Origin: Sipunculus nudus
Lineage: Eukaryota > Annelida > Sipuncula > Golfingiida > Sipunculidae
DNA: 64,000 nucleotides
Direction of reading: 5' to 3'
Assembly: GCA_026874595.1 (NCBI GenBank)
Contig: CM049318.1
Location: forward strand, 53,545,250-53,609,249
Below the pieces are notes generated by a model. That model saw only the letters and a list, made by a program, of their open reading frames with translations, was not told where the DNA came from and did not search any database. The position numbers were made by a program, and so were the translations under genes. Positions 1 through 13,130 of this stretch are shown here, one piece after another (position 1 is the stretch's first letter; every line of letters starts with the position of its first letter).

Positions 1-1466
1 GTTATATATGACTTTCTCTTCGTACATATTATACATTATTCTCTCTAATGGAGGTATTATTTATCTACAGGGTGTAAGTTACAGAGCAGTGTTGACAAAC
101 GAAAAAAAAAATGTAACCTTAATTGGTTGGCTGCATATAAATGTAAATTGGGGACAATAATCCGATATCACGGAAGACGTCAGTCTCATCCGACTTTTCA
201 CTTTGCCTTCCTGGGCCTGTTCAGTCTGGAAGCTTTTCTGGGCTCCCTGTGGAGCATACAACCAAAGCTACCGCAATAGGAGCTAGAAGGTTTTTCGTTC
301 TTCATTTGCCTGCCTCCCATGTAATACCTCTATGATAAAGACTTTTGTTAGGAGTCTGTCAATGTCTGTCTTCAAGTATTGTGTGAGGAATTCAACATGT
401 AACCCTCCCTGAAAATTATACACTTTGTATCGACTGATATATATTGATATATCAATTCACAGTATGAGCATGGAAACAAATATGTTTGCATTAAATAATA
501 CAAAAATATGTACCTTCTTGTCAGTGACTTTCTAGCATGCTCTAAAATGCATGTTGGACACATTCATTGCAGGGTTTTGTTGAACAAAAGCTATATCAAT
601 CACATTGAGCTCAGACATTTTATAGTGCTAGGACATTATGGAAGTCTCTTCTATTAACTGACTTTTTTATTAGTATACACAAGATATATCAAACTCCAAA
701 CTGTTATTGATATCGCACGAGATATTATAAGTGGTGAATTAGTATTATATGATATATCATAACCTATAATAAGAACATAAAGAGTTATCTACAGAGGTAA
801 ACATGAGGTTAAAGAGGTGGCTGGAACGAAAGCCACCATAAGGAAGTTACAATAACTGCCACGGTCCTGGAGTAAAGAGTAGGATTGTGAAACAGTAAAA
901 AATATAATGAAAAATAAGGCATAAAAGTAAAAAAAAATGTCATATTATAATATTAGCCTGACATATAAAAAAGTCGTATATCTGAGTCTTATATTATTTA
1001 ATGTAAAACTAATTGATGTGAATTTCACTTAGTATGACCAGTTCGAAACAGACGTGATAAGCACTACATGTTATTGTTCACTAAATCTGATTCTAATTTA
1101 TCTCAGTATAAAAATTATACACGCGTATTTTACTTTTCATTCACGTTTACAAAATGTTGGACCACAGAATGCTTAAACTGAATTGAATTAGTCCTTTTCC
1201 GCTCAGACCTAGTTTTCTTCTTGATATTAGATCTATTAGTCACTGGCTAGGGTGCTCCTAGCGCATTGATACAAGGGTCACTTGTTTCCTGTTTAATCTA
1301 CCGAGAATATATGAATTGATTACTTGACAGATATATATATATATATATAATACTATGGGGATGGTTCTTTTCATCTTCATACAAGTACTGGCTCAAATTG
1401 TTTTCTAACTTTAACTGCAATTGTGGCAGGCATCGACATAAGTATATTTCGGATTCAACCAATTCA
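1..1466. other. gene-free AT-rich stretch
   Basis: No coding region is supported; open frames are short and have no recognisable motif. A short (AT)n run lies near 1331-1349. I see nothing else in it. Confidence 0.6.
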
Positions 1467-1724
1467 TTACAAAAGGTTGATTTTACTGTGAAGTTGGTAC
1501 AGTAGTTGAAAATAATCGATTTGCATATGACTATCTTGGATGTGTTCATTCAGCCAATTTTCTATAAAACAAAGCACACTGCTATGTCTGTATTCACTCA
1601 AGTACCTTGCATTGGCCTGTAGTTCATCTGTTCTGTTGTCTAACACTTGAATATTTGCAAATACAATGGATAGTAATGGTAACCTGAATTTCTCCTTTTT
1701 TAACCTCGAGTTCCACCTGTACAA
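1467..1724 (-). pseudogene. fragment of a CR1/L2-like non-LTR endonuclease
   Basis: An 85-codon open frame reads like the start of the endonuclease domain of CR1/L2-type LINE ORF2 proteins: a LPLLSIVFANIQ stretch, then DELQANARYLSEYR, then a SVLCFIENWLNE segment, which corresponds to the usual 'LCFTETWL' block holding the catalytic Glu of the APE-type nuclease. In this copy the 'TETW' is 'IENW', keeping E and W. No downstream reverse transcriptase is present, so this is a stranded fragment. Assignment rests on motif order only. Confidence 0.55.
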
Positions 1725-2690
1725 CCCCGTTTACTTACCTTTCAGCTTTGATTGAACAATCACATTGACAGAGAGTATGTCCTTCATGGCAGGTGTTTCT
1801 CAGACTAAGAAGTGTATCTCGACTGTGAACTAACATTCTGCTGTATGGACAGAGTTCACCTGGTCTTTGACAGCAGTCATTTATCCTCCATTATCGCTCA
1901 CGGATAAACACTCGTTAACATTACCGCAATCATAGTCCCAGCTGGCACAGAGGCCCGCTAAAGTGACACAAATAGCCAACAACAGTTCTTTAACCCTGTC
2001 CAAGTTGTGTATAGTGAAAACATTATGAACACAAACAAAGGAAATGCCATCAGTTGAGTCGACGTGTCGCCACTAGGGCAGCGCCATCTATCTAAACAAT
2101 GGGTAAAAAAACTTCTGGAGTGTTCACAATCATGCATTTTGACAATACTCATCGGAAATAAGTTAAACTGCCTTATTAAGCCTTTCCAAGAAGATTTTAC
2201 CAAGCACTCCCAAGATGCTTATTTAGAAGCTTCTTCGTGCAACTGTTTAAATAATTTCCTTTCACTTAGCTCGCAGATTATAGGTCAAGTGACAATATTT
2301 CTGGTTTCCTTGATTTTTACAGGAACCTATCTGGTTCTTAATCAAATTTGAAAGTTCTAGGTCCAACTGTCCTAATGTTCTTTTACATATCTAGCAAAAT
2401 GTCAGATTCCCACAGAGATTTACCCAGGACCTCCCAGAATGTTGCCTGAAAAGATTCTAGGTCTAGCGGATACAACTCGTGTCCTGTCTGACTCACTGGG
2501 TGCCCACAATTACGTTTGCAGCCCCCAAATTTAGGTCATCATGACCTTATTTCAGGCTTCAAAGGAGATTTGCTACCAAATTCCCAGGATGTAATAAGTC
2601 TAATGCCTACGGATGGATTTTTAGGAAAAAGTTTCTAGCGACCCCTACCAAATACCTGCTACCACATGGGTAAATTGGTCACCATGAGAT
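1725..2690. other. gene-free stretch
   Basis: No gene supported. Open frames on both strands overlap around 2064-2203 and neither resembles a known family. Confidence 0.5.
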
Positions 2691-5560
2691 TATTTGAATA
2701 AAATACATGCCTATTACCACCACTGATAACTAAAAGTTGACTGACCCATTAACAGTAAAAGAACTGGAGTAAAGAACAGATAATTTATGATCAATAAACA
2801 AATGAGACTCAATGACACGACATGAAACGGTGGCTAGAAAATGACACAAATGCAATAAATTGGCAATCTCAAAATACAGGTAAAAATGGACAAAGATAGA
2901 CATAGTAATGGCACCAACAGTCTGTAGCAGCTGATAAAACTAGTAATGATTAATAAACAAACCAGGTTTTAGAAGACTTTATAAACCACAGCTCACAAAC
3001 TGACACGATTACAGTCATTTGACAGATAAAAATTGAGTACAAAATGCTTAAATTATCGGTAGCGCAATCATTTGGTGAAACAGTGCATGAACAATATGCA
3101 AAACAAATCTTATGGCAATGAGCTTTTGTATCAATATTCTTTTGTTTCATTACAGAAAAAAAATAGATCACGGTAACCCTATTACAGAATTCCAAGGAAA
3201 TCTTTGAGGAACTCCTTGGATTTTAGGTTAGAAGTTTCTGGGTCCAACAGGTGTGATTTGTGCCCTTTTAACGTGTTAACTGACGGCGAGACGGCCGTAT
3301 AATGGGTGATCGCTATTGCGCCGATGACCTATAGTCAGTTGAGCTTATTACCGTGGATACAAATAAATATCTACGGCGAAGAAAACCGTCATATAAATTC
3401 ATACATGATTCAGATTTTGACACTGGCCATGACACCTATATACGCGATCCTAAATTTGTCGCTCCTATATGTACATACTGATGTGACTTTTTGTTTAAGC
3501 ACTGATTAATAGATAAGGCGCAATGGTCTCCAAACATGTCTGCCTTGAAATATGCAGGATATATTGCTTTGACTGACCTTGAATTGTCAGGATTAATGCT
3601 CACACCATGGAGCAAAATGTCCTGTGCCGGGCCACAATCTGTGATCCCATTATTCTTAGGTTCCTGGTAAAAATTTTGTCATTACCATTTATTTTATATC
3701 GTTTCTAGAAATACCAATATTAGGAGAAAAAAGATTTTATCATTATTAAAGCATACATGCGAAATTTGGGAACATGGTAGTATTAATCGAGCTCTCCACT
3801 GAATTTACTTTATGGGTCAATTCTAACCTTAAACACAGATACCGATTTTAAAGCGGTCCCTAATGAACCCTATACCCATAGGTGCCCATTGGCAGCAAGT
3901 TATTATGCCCAGTTCCGCCTCATTCTCACACTGTAGCAGTCTATACTAGCATGTTATCGCCGCATGGGCCTCAATGGCGGGGGCTGGGGGTGGAGATGGT
4001 GGGGGGGGGGGTTTACCGCCTCCACGTTTTAGCAAGGGGGTTGGTCAATGTTATCCCCTCTGTAATTCAAAGAATAATATTTGTATTTTGGAAATTAAAT
4101 ATATTATTTATTAGAATAAAAGACTTTGGTTCTATTTCTGAGTTAACTAAAAATATTATATAAAATCTATATTTTATGTCACCCTCTAGCTGCCGAAAAA
4201 TAGTGAACGCATGACGGCCGTACAAAGGGTGTACTTACAGTCAGTTGAGCCAATAAACGTTAATGCGAAAAAGGGCACCACGGCGAAGAAAAATTTGAAA
4301 GATACCAGAATACATGATCATAATATTTTGATTCATATATATATATATATTTCTGTTGCCGGGCATGATAAAGTACCTACCTGATGTGGCCTATGGCTAG
4401 AGCACTGATTGAATTAACGTTTTTATAGATAAGGCGCATTGGCCTCCAATCATATCTGCATTGAAATATACAGGATGTATTGCTTTGACTGACCTTTGGA
4501 CGTCGGGATTAATGCTTACACCCTGGAGCGAATTGGCCTGTCCCGATTAACATATATGCTAAGCGGGCCACAACCAGTGATCCCTTAATTTTTAAAATTC
4601 TTTAAAAAATATGTAATTACTATTTATTTTATATCATTACTAGAAATAACAATCTTGGGAGAAAAAAGATTTTATTATTATTAAAGCATAAATCCGAAAT
4701 TTTGGAACATGGGAGTATCAAACGCGCTCTCCACTTAATTTACTATATGGGTCAATTCTACATTAAAAACAGAAGTCGATTTATAGCGGTCCCTAATGAC
4801 AAGAAATACAGTTGCAATCTTATTTCCTATGAAATAAATTAAACAAATTTCTGTTATCATAGAGAATATAAAGAAGAGAAAGAGGCATCGTTTCTCCTGA
4901 CCAGATGCTTTAAAGGGGGCATAATCCGATTTCTGACGTGTATCAACGATAGATGATATCTTGAGCCTGATATAAATATTAGAATTGTAACGCCGGGCAA
5001 AGAGGCTGATATTTTAGTTTATTTCCATTTTATGTGTTTATAATGTTTGGATTATCCCAAAAAATACGCACAATCAACAAGGGCATCTGGAGCATCCAGG
5101 GTTTTGCCAAGTGCACTTTGCAACTAGTGACCTTTCAACTTCATCAGAGGCGTACTAAGAATATTTCATAGCAGGCATTACCTACAGTTCATTAAAATGT
5201 ATGCAGAGAGAAAAGGGTTAATAGCTGGCCTCAAACTTAGGCCTCTCATTGTCTCCTAGCGCAGACATCTATTTGATTTTATCTATCACTTAATTAATGA
5301 TGGCACGGTATCAGTGCATAGATATACAATCAACAGATTAAGTAATGTAGGCATCCTTAGCACCAGACCAAACTGCTCATTTTAAAGAGGTGCCCTCTGA
5401 ATTGAGGGACGGGCTCAAACTGGTTTATTTTTAATTAGGACAGATGCATCTGGACTTGGCTGAAATATGACTACAGGATTTGATCAAACATTAAGATGCA
5501 TGCATCAAATATCACAGGTTTAACTCAAGCTCTGTGTGAAGTAAAAGTAAATGCAATTGA
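2690..5560 (+). repeat. interspersed repeat family, copy 1, with internal tandem duplication
   Basis: The stretch is repeated at 20340-22900 (copy 2) and in part at 23430-23870 (copy 3). Anchors shared with copy 2 include GATCAATAAACAAATGAGAC and CAGACCAAACTG near the right end. Inside copy 1 a unit of roughly 600 bp occurs twice in tandem (about 3285-3865 and 4205-4798), each with GATAAGGCGCA, a TTGACTGACCTT stretch and GGTCAATTCTA in the same order. No coding capacity is visible, so it looks like a non-autonomous element or a segmental duplicate. Confidence 0.7.
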
Positions 5561-5757
5561 ACTTAGAGCCCCCGCCCCCGGATTACAACTCTTTAGGCTT
5601 AATTGGGGAGACTATGCCCAACAGTCACGTCGCGTTTCTGTCACAATGGAATGAGCCTTTCTGGGGTTCCTCGGTGTTATGAGCCAGCAAAAGGGATGAC
5701 ACACCCAGGTACGGCAAGAGTGGTACATCGGGCGCCCTATTAACGGCATAACTCACG

Positions 5758-5827
5758 CATGTAAAGCCACTTTCAGGTCGTAGTTCAAAAAACACATGTA
5801 AAGCCACTTTCAGGTCGTAGTTCAAAA
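5758..5827 (+). repeat. 33-bp direct duplication
   Basis: The 33-bp string beginning CATGTAAAGCCACTTTCAGG occurs twice, starting at 5758 and 5795 (period 37), with no mismatch visible. It is a local tandem duplication. Confidence 0.85.
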
Positions 5828-5829
5828 CA

Positions 5830-6647
5830 CAGCTTGATTATATTTTGTCATATTGGTCAACCTTGTTAATTACAACAATTCTGTTTCCGAATGACATAAT
5901 CTGATAATATGTCCTGAGTCAGAATAGAAATTTGTACGCATTACAATGTATTACTTATTGAACAAAACAAGGTCGTAGCACAAAAATCAATACCTGTTGC
6001 CTTCAAACTATGCCACCATGCATGCATTACATGCGAAAATCAGGGAGAAGCTCACATAGATCGCATATCTCATTGACATGATTTACAACTCCTTATCACC
6101 AAGGGTTATCTTGGGCTTTCCCGAAAGACTGCACAGGTCTGAGCAAGTCTTCCTGATTAAATTTTATTATTTTTTTTCTAATCTATATCTCATGTCACCC
6201 CCTCCCCTACACACACACCTTTCAAGATAATTGACGCCACTGTTTGGCGGGATCTGACATGGACCCTTCCGTGCACTAAAAAAACTCTTCCATAACGGTT
6301 CGACCCTTTCTGTCATGTTTAGATACTAGTGTTTGCAAATGTAAGAGAAAGTTTCTTTTCTCTAATCTCTATCGTTTAACCGGACAGTATCTCAGTTGTA
6401 TAACTTGAATATTGATTATGCACCCCTGTTGACAACATGAAAGATGGAGAGAGTCTCTGTAAAAAGTAGACTTTAATCTGCCTGAATTATTCTATTTTAA
6501 TATTATGACAAGTATATATATATACAGATCAAAAATGAAATATAGCTGTGATAGTCTGTAGTCTAAATGTAAGTAAAGGATAAAGTGACGGCTTTGAATA
6601 GGCTAACTTAAAAAACAAGTTAGTTTGTAGAAAAAGCATCACATTTT

Positions 6648-6697
<50 letters not shown>

Positions 6698-6990
6698 TAT
6701 ATGGTCTATAAATACCCCGGCTCATATCAGTAGCTGACAAAAAATATAGTAATCTCAAAAATGTTACTGTAAAAAGCGTGAGGAATACCACATATATAAA
6801 TATGGGATAAAAAATGTGAGTATAAATGAATTTATAACGAATAAACAGTTTGTGTAAATTTACTTAAATTATAACAAAATATTTTTAGATACAATTATGT
6901 TGTAAGCAATAAACAGTAAATCAAGGTCAAGGCAAATACAAATGGCAGGTTGTGCTTTGGAGAAGCTCCAAAATACATTTCCATCCAGGC
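5830..6990. other. gene-free stretch with (AT)n tract
   Basis: No gene recognised. A (TA)n microsatellite occupies 6651-6692. A GACGCCACTG string near 6232 resembles the end of hAT-type inverted repeats, but no partner end was found. Confidence 0.5.
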
Positions 6991-7006
6991 CATATATTGA
7001 GAGAAA

Positions 7007-7801
7007 ATGGATAAAGACACTATGGAAATATTGTTAAAGAGCATGGAAACAAATATCTTGAAAAATTTAGACAACAAATTGGCTGAAATGGAAAGTAAAA
7101 TGGAGTGTAAAATTAAAATTCTGAGAGTTGACATTCAAGGGACTGATGCATCACTTAAACAGACAGAGGCCCTGGTACAGAACATGCAGACTGAGGTAAA
7201 TAGTGCAATTTGTCATTTAGAAAGTGTATATGAAAGTATTTTTCAAAAGCTGAAAGATGAATGTAAGAGAGAGCTGCTTACTGTAGCTGAGGTGAACATA
7301 TCTCTCGAGAAAGACTTGGAGTCAGCCAGGGCCCACTTTGAAGAATAAGAACAGTACAGTCGCAGAAATAGTGTAAGAATTATTGGTGTCCAGGAGGACG
7401 AAAATGATAATTTAAGAGATAAAGTCTGGTAAATTTTCGAGAAGATTGGAGCCCAAGTCGACCTCTGGATGATTGACAGGATGCACAGGGTAGGACGCAC
7501 AGGGAAACAGAACCGGCGGCCAATTCTGATCAAATTTGTTAGCTACGCATGTAGACAGAATGTGATAAGGAAAAGAAAATTGCTAAAAGGAACAGGCATC
7601 TATATTGTGGAAGATCTAACTGATTATAGATTCAAGTTGTTACTGGCAGCTAAAGAACACAAAAAATTTCAACTGGAATGGACCTCTGATGGAAAAGTTA
7701 TTGTGAAAACTGAGGGTGGTTCACTTGTGCATATCAACCATTTAAACAAACAAACAAACTCTGCTTCTGTGAAAATTCGAATATTTCATTGTTCAAGATA
7801 A
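7007..7801 (+). pseudogene. LINE ORF1 (RNA-binding coiled-coil protein)
   Basis: ORF1p of L1-type elements is the nucleic-acid chaperone that coats the element RNA. The first ~110 codons are heptad-rich and should form a coiled coil. After a stop at 7346-7348 the same frame continues with the typical EQYSRRNSVRIIG block, then DRMHRVGRTG and RPILIKF, a conserved order in L1-like ORF1 proteins. A second in-frame stop lies near 7430. The frame then runs to the stop at 7799-7801. Two nonsense codons make it inactive. Confidence 0.8.
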
Positions 7802-8599
7802 AGTCTACTTGTTATGTTCTTTGAAAATAAGTATTTTTATTAGTGTATTGAACTAAGATGCACATTATCTATATCAATTTATGCTACTGTCATATGGAGG
7901 ATCTATGGTACATACTGAGTGTACTCTGTATATGTATTTCAATTGTATTAAGTTTCTGTTCAGTATTATATCCTGTGGTTTACATTTTGGCTGTAATGTA
8001 ATATACACAAAGTTTAATGTCATAGCTGAACCTTAGTGAACCATTTATTATCTAATATTGTCTTGCCTTTTGGATACTATATTTTAAATGCAATTAATAA
8101 TTACAAAATCATGGTTACATGTTTAAATGTTAATTTACTATACTAAATATTATAAAACTTTTTTTAATATGGACGTATGTTACTTTCAAAGATAGCCTGG
8201 TATCACATGGATTTAACTGTAAGTTTTGAGTTTAAGTACAAAGGTACACTTGCACTAAATTAATTGGCATGAAAAGAAAGTGTGCCTGGATGGATTTGCG
8301 GTTTCACAACTTTGCATGGCAGGACCGTGTTAGTGGTATTTGTTGGGGGAAGCTTAAAATAGGTCAACCCAATAACACAGGGAACTAAAGCTTTTGGTAA
8401 ACCTCTTATGTGTCTTTTAAATGGTCAATGTTTGTTTTTTGTGTCACGGCCAATGCAGGGGGAAAATGTGTTTGCCCTGCAGTTATTGTACTGTCCTGGT
8501 AACCTTAATGCACTGATGAGAGTCTCTGACATGTTTGATATATCTCTGTATGCGGTAAAACATATTATATTTACTTGAAGTGTTTAATAGTTGCAGCTG

Positions 8600-11500
8600 T
8601 AATTTAAATATTAAAACATTAAATATTCGAGAACTTAATAAAACCAGAAAAAGAGGATCATTATTTAGATTACTGCATAAGGAGAAAACAAACATAACTT
8701 TTTTTTCAAGAAAATTATAGCAGTGAACAGAATGAAGCGCTTTGGAAGAATGAATGGGGTGCAAAAATATATTAGTCATGGGAATAATAATAGTCGTGGT
8801 GTGGCTATTTAATTTGTAATGAATTGGATATTCAGGTAAAGCAAATTCATGAATATGAAAATGGGAGATTGCTTATGTTAAATTGTTTAATTGAAAAAAA
8901 CATCCGTTTCTGGTGATCAATATATATGCACCGAAAAGCCTAAATGAACAAAAATTATTTTTAGGACTCTAACGGAGAGAATGATGGAGCAAAACCAACA
9001 AGGGAGGAATAATATTATTCTGGGTGGGGATTTCAACATTGTTCTTAATAAAAGATTAGGTAAAATAGGCAATTTACACGATAATAAAAACCAAGTCAGA
9101 AACATTTTAAACTCTGTATGTGAGACATGATCTAACTGATGTATGGAGGAGGAGATATCCTAACAAAAAAAAAGATATACATGGAGAAGAAATAATCCAA
9201 TTACCCGTTGTAGGTTGGACTACTGGTTGCTATCCAACTCACTATATGATTATGTGGATGATATTTGTATAGAGGCAGCCTATCATTCTGATCACAGTCC
9301 AGTTAAACTTAAAATAGAATGAAGCAACAAAGTAAAGGTAGAGGTTACTGGAAAATTAATACTTCTTATTTAGATGACGGTGATTTTATAATACATTTAA
9401 TTAGACAAAATGAAGTATGACAAAATGAAAGTGAATGTATAACAAATGCCCAAACAAAATGGGAATACATTAAATATAAGATAAAAGAATATTGTGTTGC
9501 CTTTGGAAAGAAAAATAAAAAGAAAACAGCACAACGGGAAAAGAATTATTTGAGGAACTAAAATTCAATGAAGAAAAAAATTAGAGGCTGAAACCAATGA
9601 AAATGTAAAAGAACAGTTGATACAATCCTATAACCAGATAAAAATTGAATTTGAAAAGATAGAACATGATAAAACAGAAGGGGCTGTTATGGGGTCAAAA
9701 GTCAGATGGTACGAGCACGGTGAGAGAAGTAATAAATATTTCCTAAACCTTGAAAAACGGAACTATACAACGAAAAATAAAAATAAGTTAATAGACCTTG
9801 ATGGAAATGTTGTGACAGATCCTAAGCAGATATTGGAGATTCAAAGAAAATTTTATACAAAACTATATAGTTCAAATCTAAAGATGACACCAGTTGAAAT
9901 TAAATCATATTTAAAAGATCTTAAAATGTCAATGTTGTCGGAAGATGAAAAATTATCTTGTGAAGGTCCACTCACATCAGAAGAATGTTTAAAAGCTCTA
10001 AATACTATGAAATTTAACAAAAGCCCAGGGAGTGATGGAATACCTGTTGAATTTTACAAAACATATTGGCACATCTTTGGTAATTATATGATTGACAGCT
10101 TTAACTTTTCAAAAAAGCAGGTAGAAAATGCATGTCTGCTGTACAAAGACAAGTCATAATAACTCTATTAGATAAAGGAAAGGGTCGATTTAAGGTAGAA
10201 AACTGGAGGCTAATTTCTCTTTTAAATACGGAATATAAAATTGTGTCAAAAACACTTTCAAATAGATTTATACAGTATGAAAATTAATAAATAATAACCA
10301 GTCTGGTTTTATCAAAGGTCGAGACATTCACGATGTTACAAGATTTCTATCAGATTTATTACCATGTACAGAGAAAAAGCATATACCATGTATACTATTG
10401 GCAATCGACTTTAAAAAGGCTTTTGATTCATTGGAATGGACCTTTATGTTTCAAATATTAGAAAAAATGAACTTTGGAGTAGATTTTATAAATTTGATTA
10501 AATTGATGTATACCAACATATTTAGTAATGTAAAAAACAATGGACATCCTTCAGAGCGTATACAGATAGAAAGAGGTGTCCGACAAGTGACCCTTTATCA
10601 CCCTATTTATTTATCCTATCACGAGAAGCATCAGCAAACAAAATAGAGCAAAGTGATAAAATTATGGGTTTACAAATAGAAAATAACCATATTAAAAATG
10701 CTATGCTGATGATGTTACAGAAATTATCAAAGATAAAAAAATCTGCCTCCTGTTTACTTTAAGAAATAAAATTATTTGGTAATTCTTTGGTTTGCAAATG
10801 AATATGAAAAAAAAGCAGAAGTGCTTTGGCTAGGTTTAGAAAAAAGGTAATGAAGATACACCATTAGGTATTAAATGGCCGGGTGACACACTTACTATTC
10901 TTGGTATTTTAATTTCGTACAGTAAAGAAAAAGCAGAAAAACTAAATTTTCATGATAAGCTTGTAAACAGCTGGAAATTGCGTTATCTGACAATGATAGG
11001 TAGAATCTAAATTGTTAAATCATTTCTAATATCACAACTTCAGTATTGTTTCTCATGTTTGTGTATTCCAAAAATTGTTATACAGAAATTGAATACAATT
11101 ATATTTAACTTATATGGAGAGGAAAGAGAGAGAAATTAAAACGTGATGTTCTTTTACAAGAGACTAAAAATGGAGGTTTTACAGCACCTCATGTTGAAGC
11201 CATTATTAATACTTGTAAACTAAGATGGGTTAAGAAATATATGTATGGAACTTATGGGCCTTTGAAACTATTATGGGAATATAATATGAAAACATTCTGT
11301 ACCCTACCAGGGATGATTTTTTATTGCTCATACACAATGGACATTCTTAAGAATTTCTATTAAGCAAATTGATACGTTTTATTCTGGAGTACTGAGAGCT
11401 TGGTATATAATTAGGTATGATACTGAAAATTTTATGATCAGGTTGTATGGTATAATTCTTATCTAAAAACCAATTTATTTTATGTTAACTTATTTCAGCC

Positions 11501-12250
11501 TGGTTTGTGATTTGTGAGGGATCTTTTTAATGAAAATGGTGAAATTATACCATTTAGAGAGTGGCAAAAACGGGGTGTTTTACCAAGATTCTATATGAAG
11601 TGGAGGGCAACAGTGTCTATTGTGAGGAAAAATATTGAATTAATTAATGTGCCCAATATTCATATGCAGATACCATTATCAACTGAACGGTGTATTGATC
11701 GTGACCTTAAATTTGATTCAAAAAGGTTGTATTCAGTTTATGTACAAAAACACTCATTTTTAAAATTAACTCCAACTATCAGTAAACATGTTGATACCGA
11801 TGAAGATATAGTCTGGAAAGAAGTCTTTTTGTTGATTCCTTTGAAAACATGTTTTAATATGAAATATCGCTTTTTGCAGTTTAGAATATTGCATGATATA
11901 TTAATAAACAATTACTGGTTAACTAAGTGGAAGGTAAAATCAGATAGTATTTTTGTAAGTGCGAGGTAGAAAATTTAGAATATTTGTTTTGGTTATGTCT
12001 CATTTAGTTACATTATGGCGTCATTTTACTGAATAGTGGAATGAAAACACTAATGAAAGAATTGTTTTAAGTAAAAGAGACGTCTTACTTGGAAAGATAA
12101 AGGGCATGATTTAAATTTACTTATTATTTTAGTTAAATGCTACATTTACTCTGCTCGTCTAGAAGAGGTGAAATTAGAATGGATAAGGGTAAAGCAACAA
12201 ATAAAATATGTTTTTGAAATTGAAAAGCATATAGCAAGTAAAAATTTATA
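8600..12250 (+). pseudogene. LINE ORF2 (APE endonuclease + reverse transcriptase)
   Basis: Endonuclease signatures appear in order: LNIRELNKTRKRGSLF near 8617, SHGNNNSRGVAI near 8775, VINIYAP near 8920, ILGGDFNIVLN near 9015. RT signatures follow: SPGSDGIPVEFYK near 10025, SGFIKGRDI near 10305, LAIDFKKAFDSLEW near 10395, and the catalytic YADD encoded by GCTATGCTGATGATG near 10700. The C-terminal region includes FREWQKRGVLPRFY near 11550, typical of L1/Tx1 tails. Frame changes and stops between these blocks show long decay. Confidence 0.85.
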
Positions 12251-12459
12251 TTAAAAATATCGATATTATGTAACATGGAGGACTTCCATGTTAAGTAATT
12301 CAGGTTACATGGACTCAGTGTATTATGTTTATTGTTTGTGTGCTTGTATTTATCTAACTATAGTGAAACATATGTATTTTATGCGACTGATATGTGAAGT
12401 GTTTCATATGTAATGTCAATGTTTGTATTGTGTTTGTGGTTGAAATAAAAAAAAACACC

Positions 12460-12820
12460 CAAAAAAACAGTAAAATCATGTATGTTTAACATAACTTTTA
12501 TGTGAATAGGTCCCTTTAATATCCATAACAGGACCACCTTTAAACCTGTCACAGCGGAGAGATCATAAACAACATCGAATGACCAGGGGCGTTTTAGCAT
12601 GCAAGTGGAGATGGGGTGATTAATGGAATCCCCTCTCAGCTATTCAGAAAATACGATTTATATGATGGAAATGAAATATATGAATGGTTAGTATTATAGA
12701 CTTTGGTTCCATTTCTGCCTTTCGACTTGCTGGGACCAGCATTAACAGGTGGGTTATAAATTGTTTTAAATTAATACTCATGTCTCACACACACACACAC
12801 ACACATATATATATGAAAAC
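12460..12820. other. gene-free stretch, (CA)n/(TA)n
   Basis: No gene. A compound microsatellite of CA then TA units lies at about 12786-12814. Confidence 0.6.
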
Positions 12821-12870
12821 AGTGAAACAGACTGTTGTGAATTAACAGTGTTGTTTTTCTTCAGAGTTAT
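12821..12870 (+). repeat. 50-bp motif, copy 1 of 3
   Basis: This 50-bp motif (starting AGTGAAACAGACTG, ending TTCTTCAGAGTTAT) recurs in the same direction at 13017-13065 and reversed at 32511-32560. The two copies here bracket 12871-13016. Copies 2 and 3 abut (AT)n tracts. Confidence 0.85.
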
Positions 12871-13016
12871 ACCGCTCTGGCCTAGCTTGAAGGCCATAGA
12901 GCACTTTACATCGGAGGGTAACACTACCTTCTACTCCAGCTCCAGCGACAGGTACGTTGTCGAGCACTTTTGTTAACCCACCCTGTCCAGAAATTCAACT
13001 TGTAACATCTACTCCC

Positions 13017-13061
13017 GTGAAACAGACTGTTGTGAATTAACAGTGTTGTTTTTCTTCAGAG

Positions 13062-13065
<4 letters not shown>
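13017..13065 (+). repeat. 50-bp motif, copy 2 of 3
   Basis: Same motif as at 12821, running straight into the (AT)n tract that follows. With copy 1 it forms direct repeats around a 146-bp unit. Confidence 0.85.
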
Positions 13066-13114
<49 letters not shown>

Positions 13115-13130
13115 TATATATATATATAAT
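13063..13130. repeat. (AT)n microsatellite
   Basis: Long TA run with one interruption. A poly-C run lies at about 13225-13244. Confidence 0.95.

Larger units (their letters stand above)
6990..12455 (+). mobile_element. L1/Tx1-like LINE, copy 1 (degenerate)
   Basis: A two-ORF non-LTR retrotransposon of about 5.4 kb. ORF1 (7007-7801) is followed by ORF2, with endonuclease motifs from about 8600, reverse transcriptase at about 9950-10720, and a C-terminal region to about 12250. An A-rich end lies near 12445-12455. Numerous stops and frameshifts mean it cannot move by itself. It is of the same general type as the element at 14.0-18.7 kb, but the two proteins differ substantially. Confidence 0.85.
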
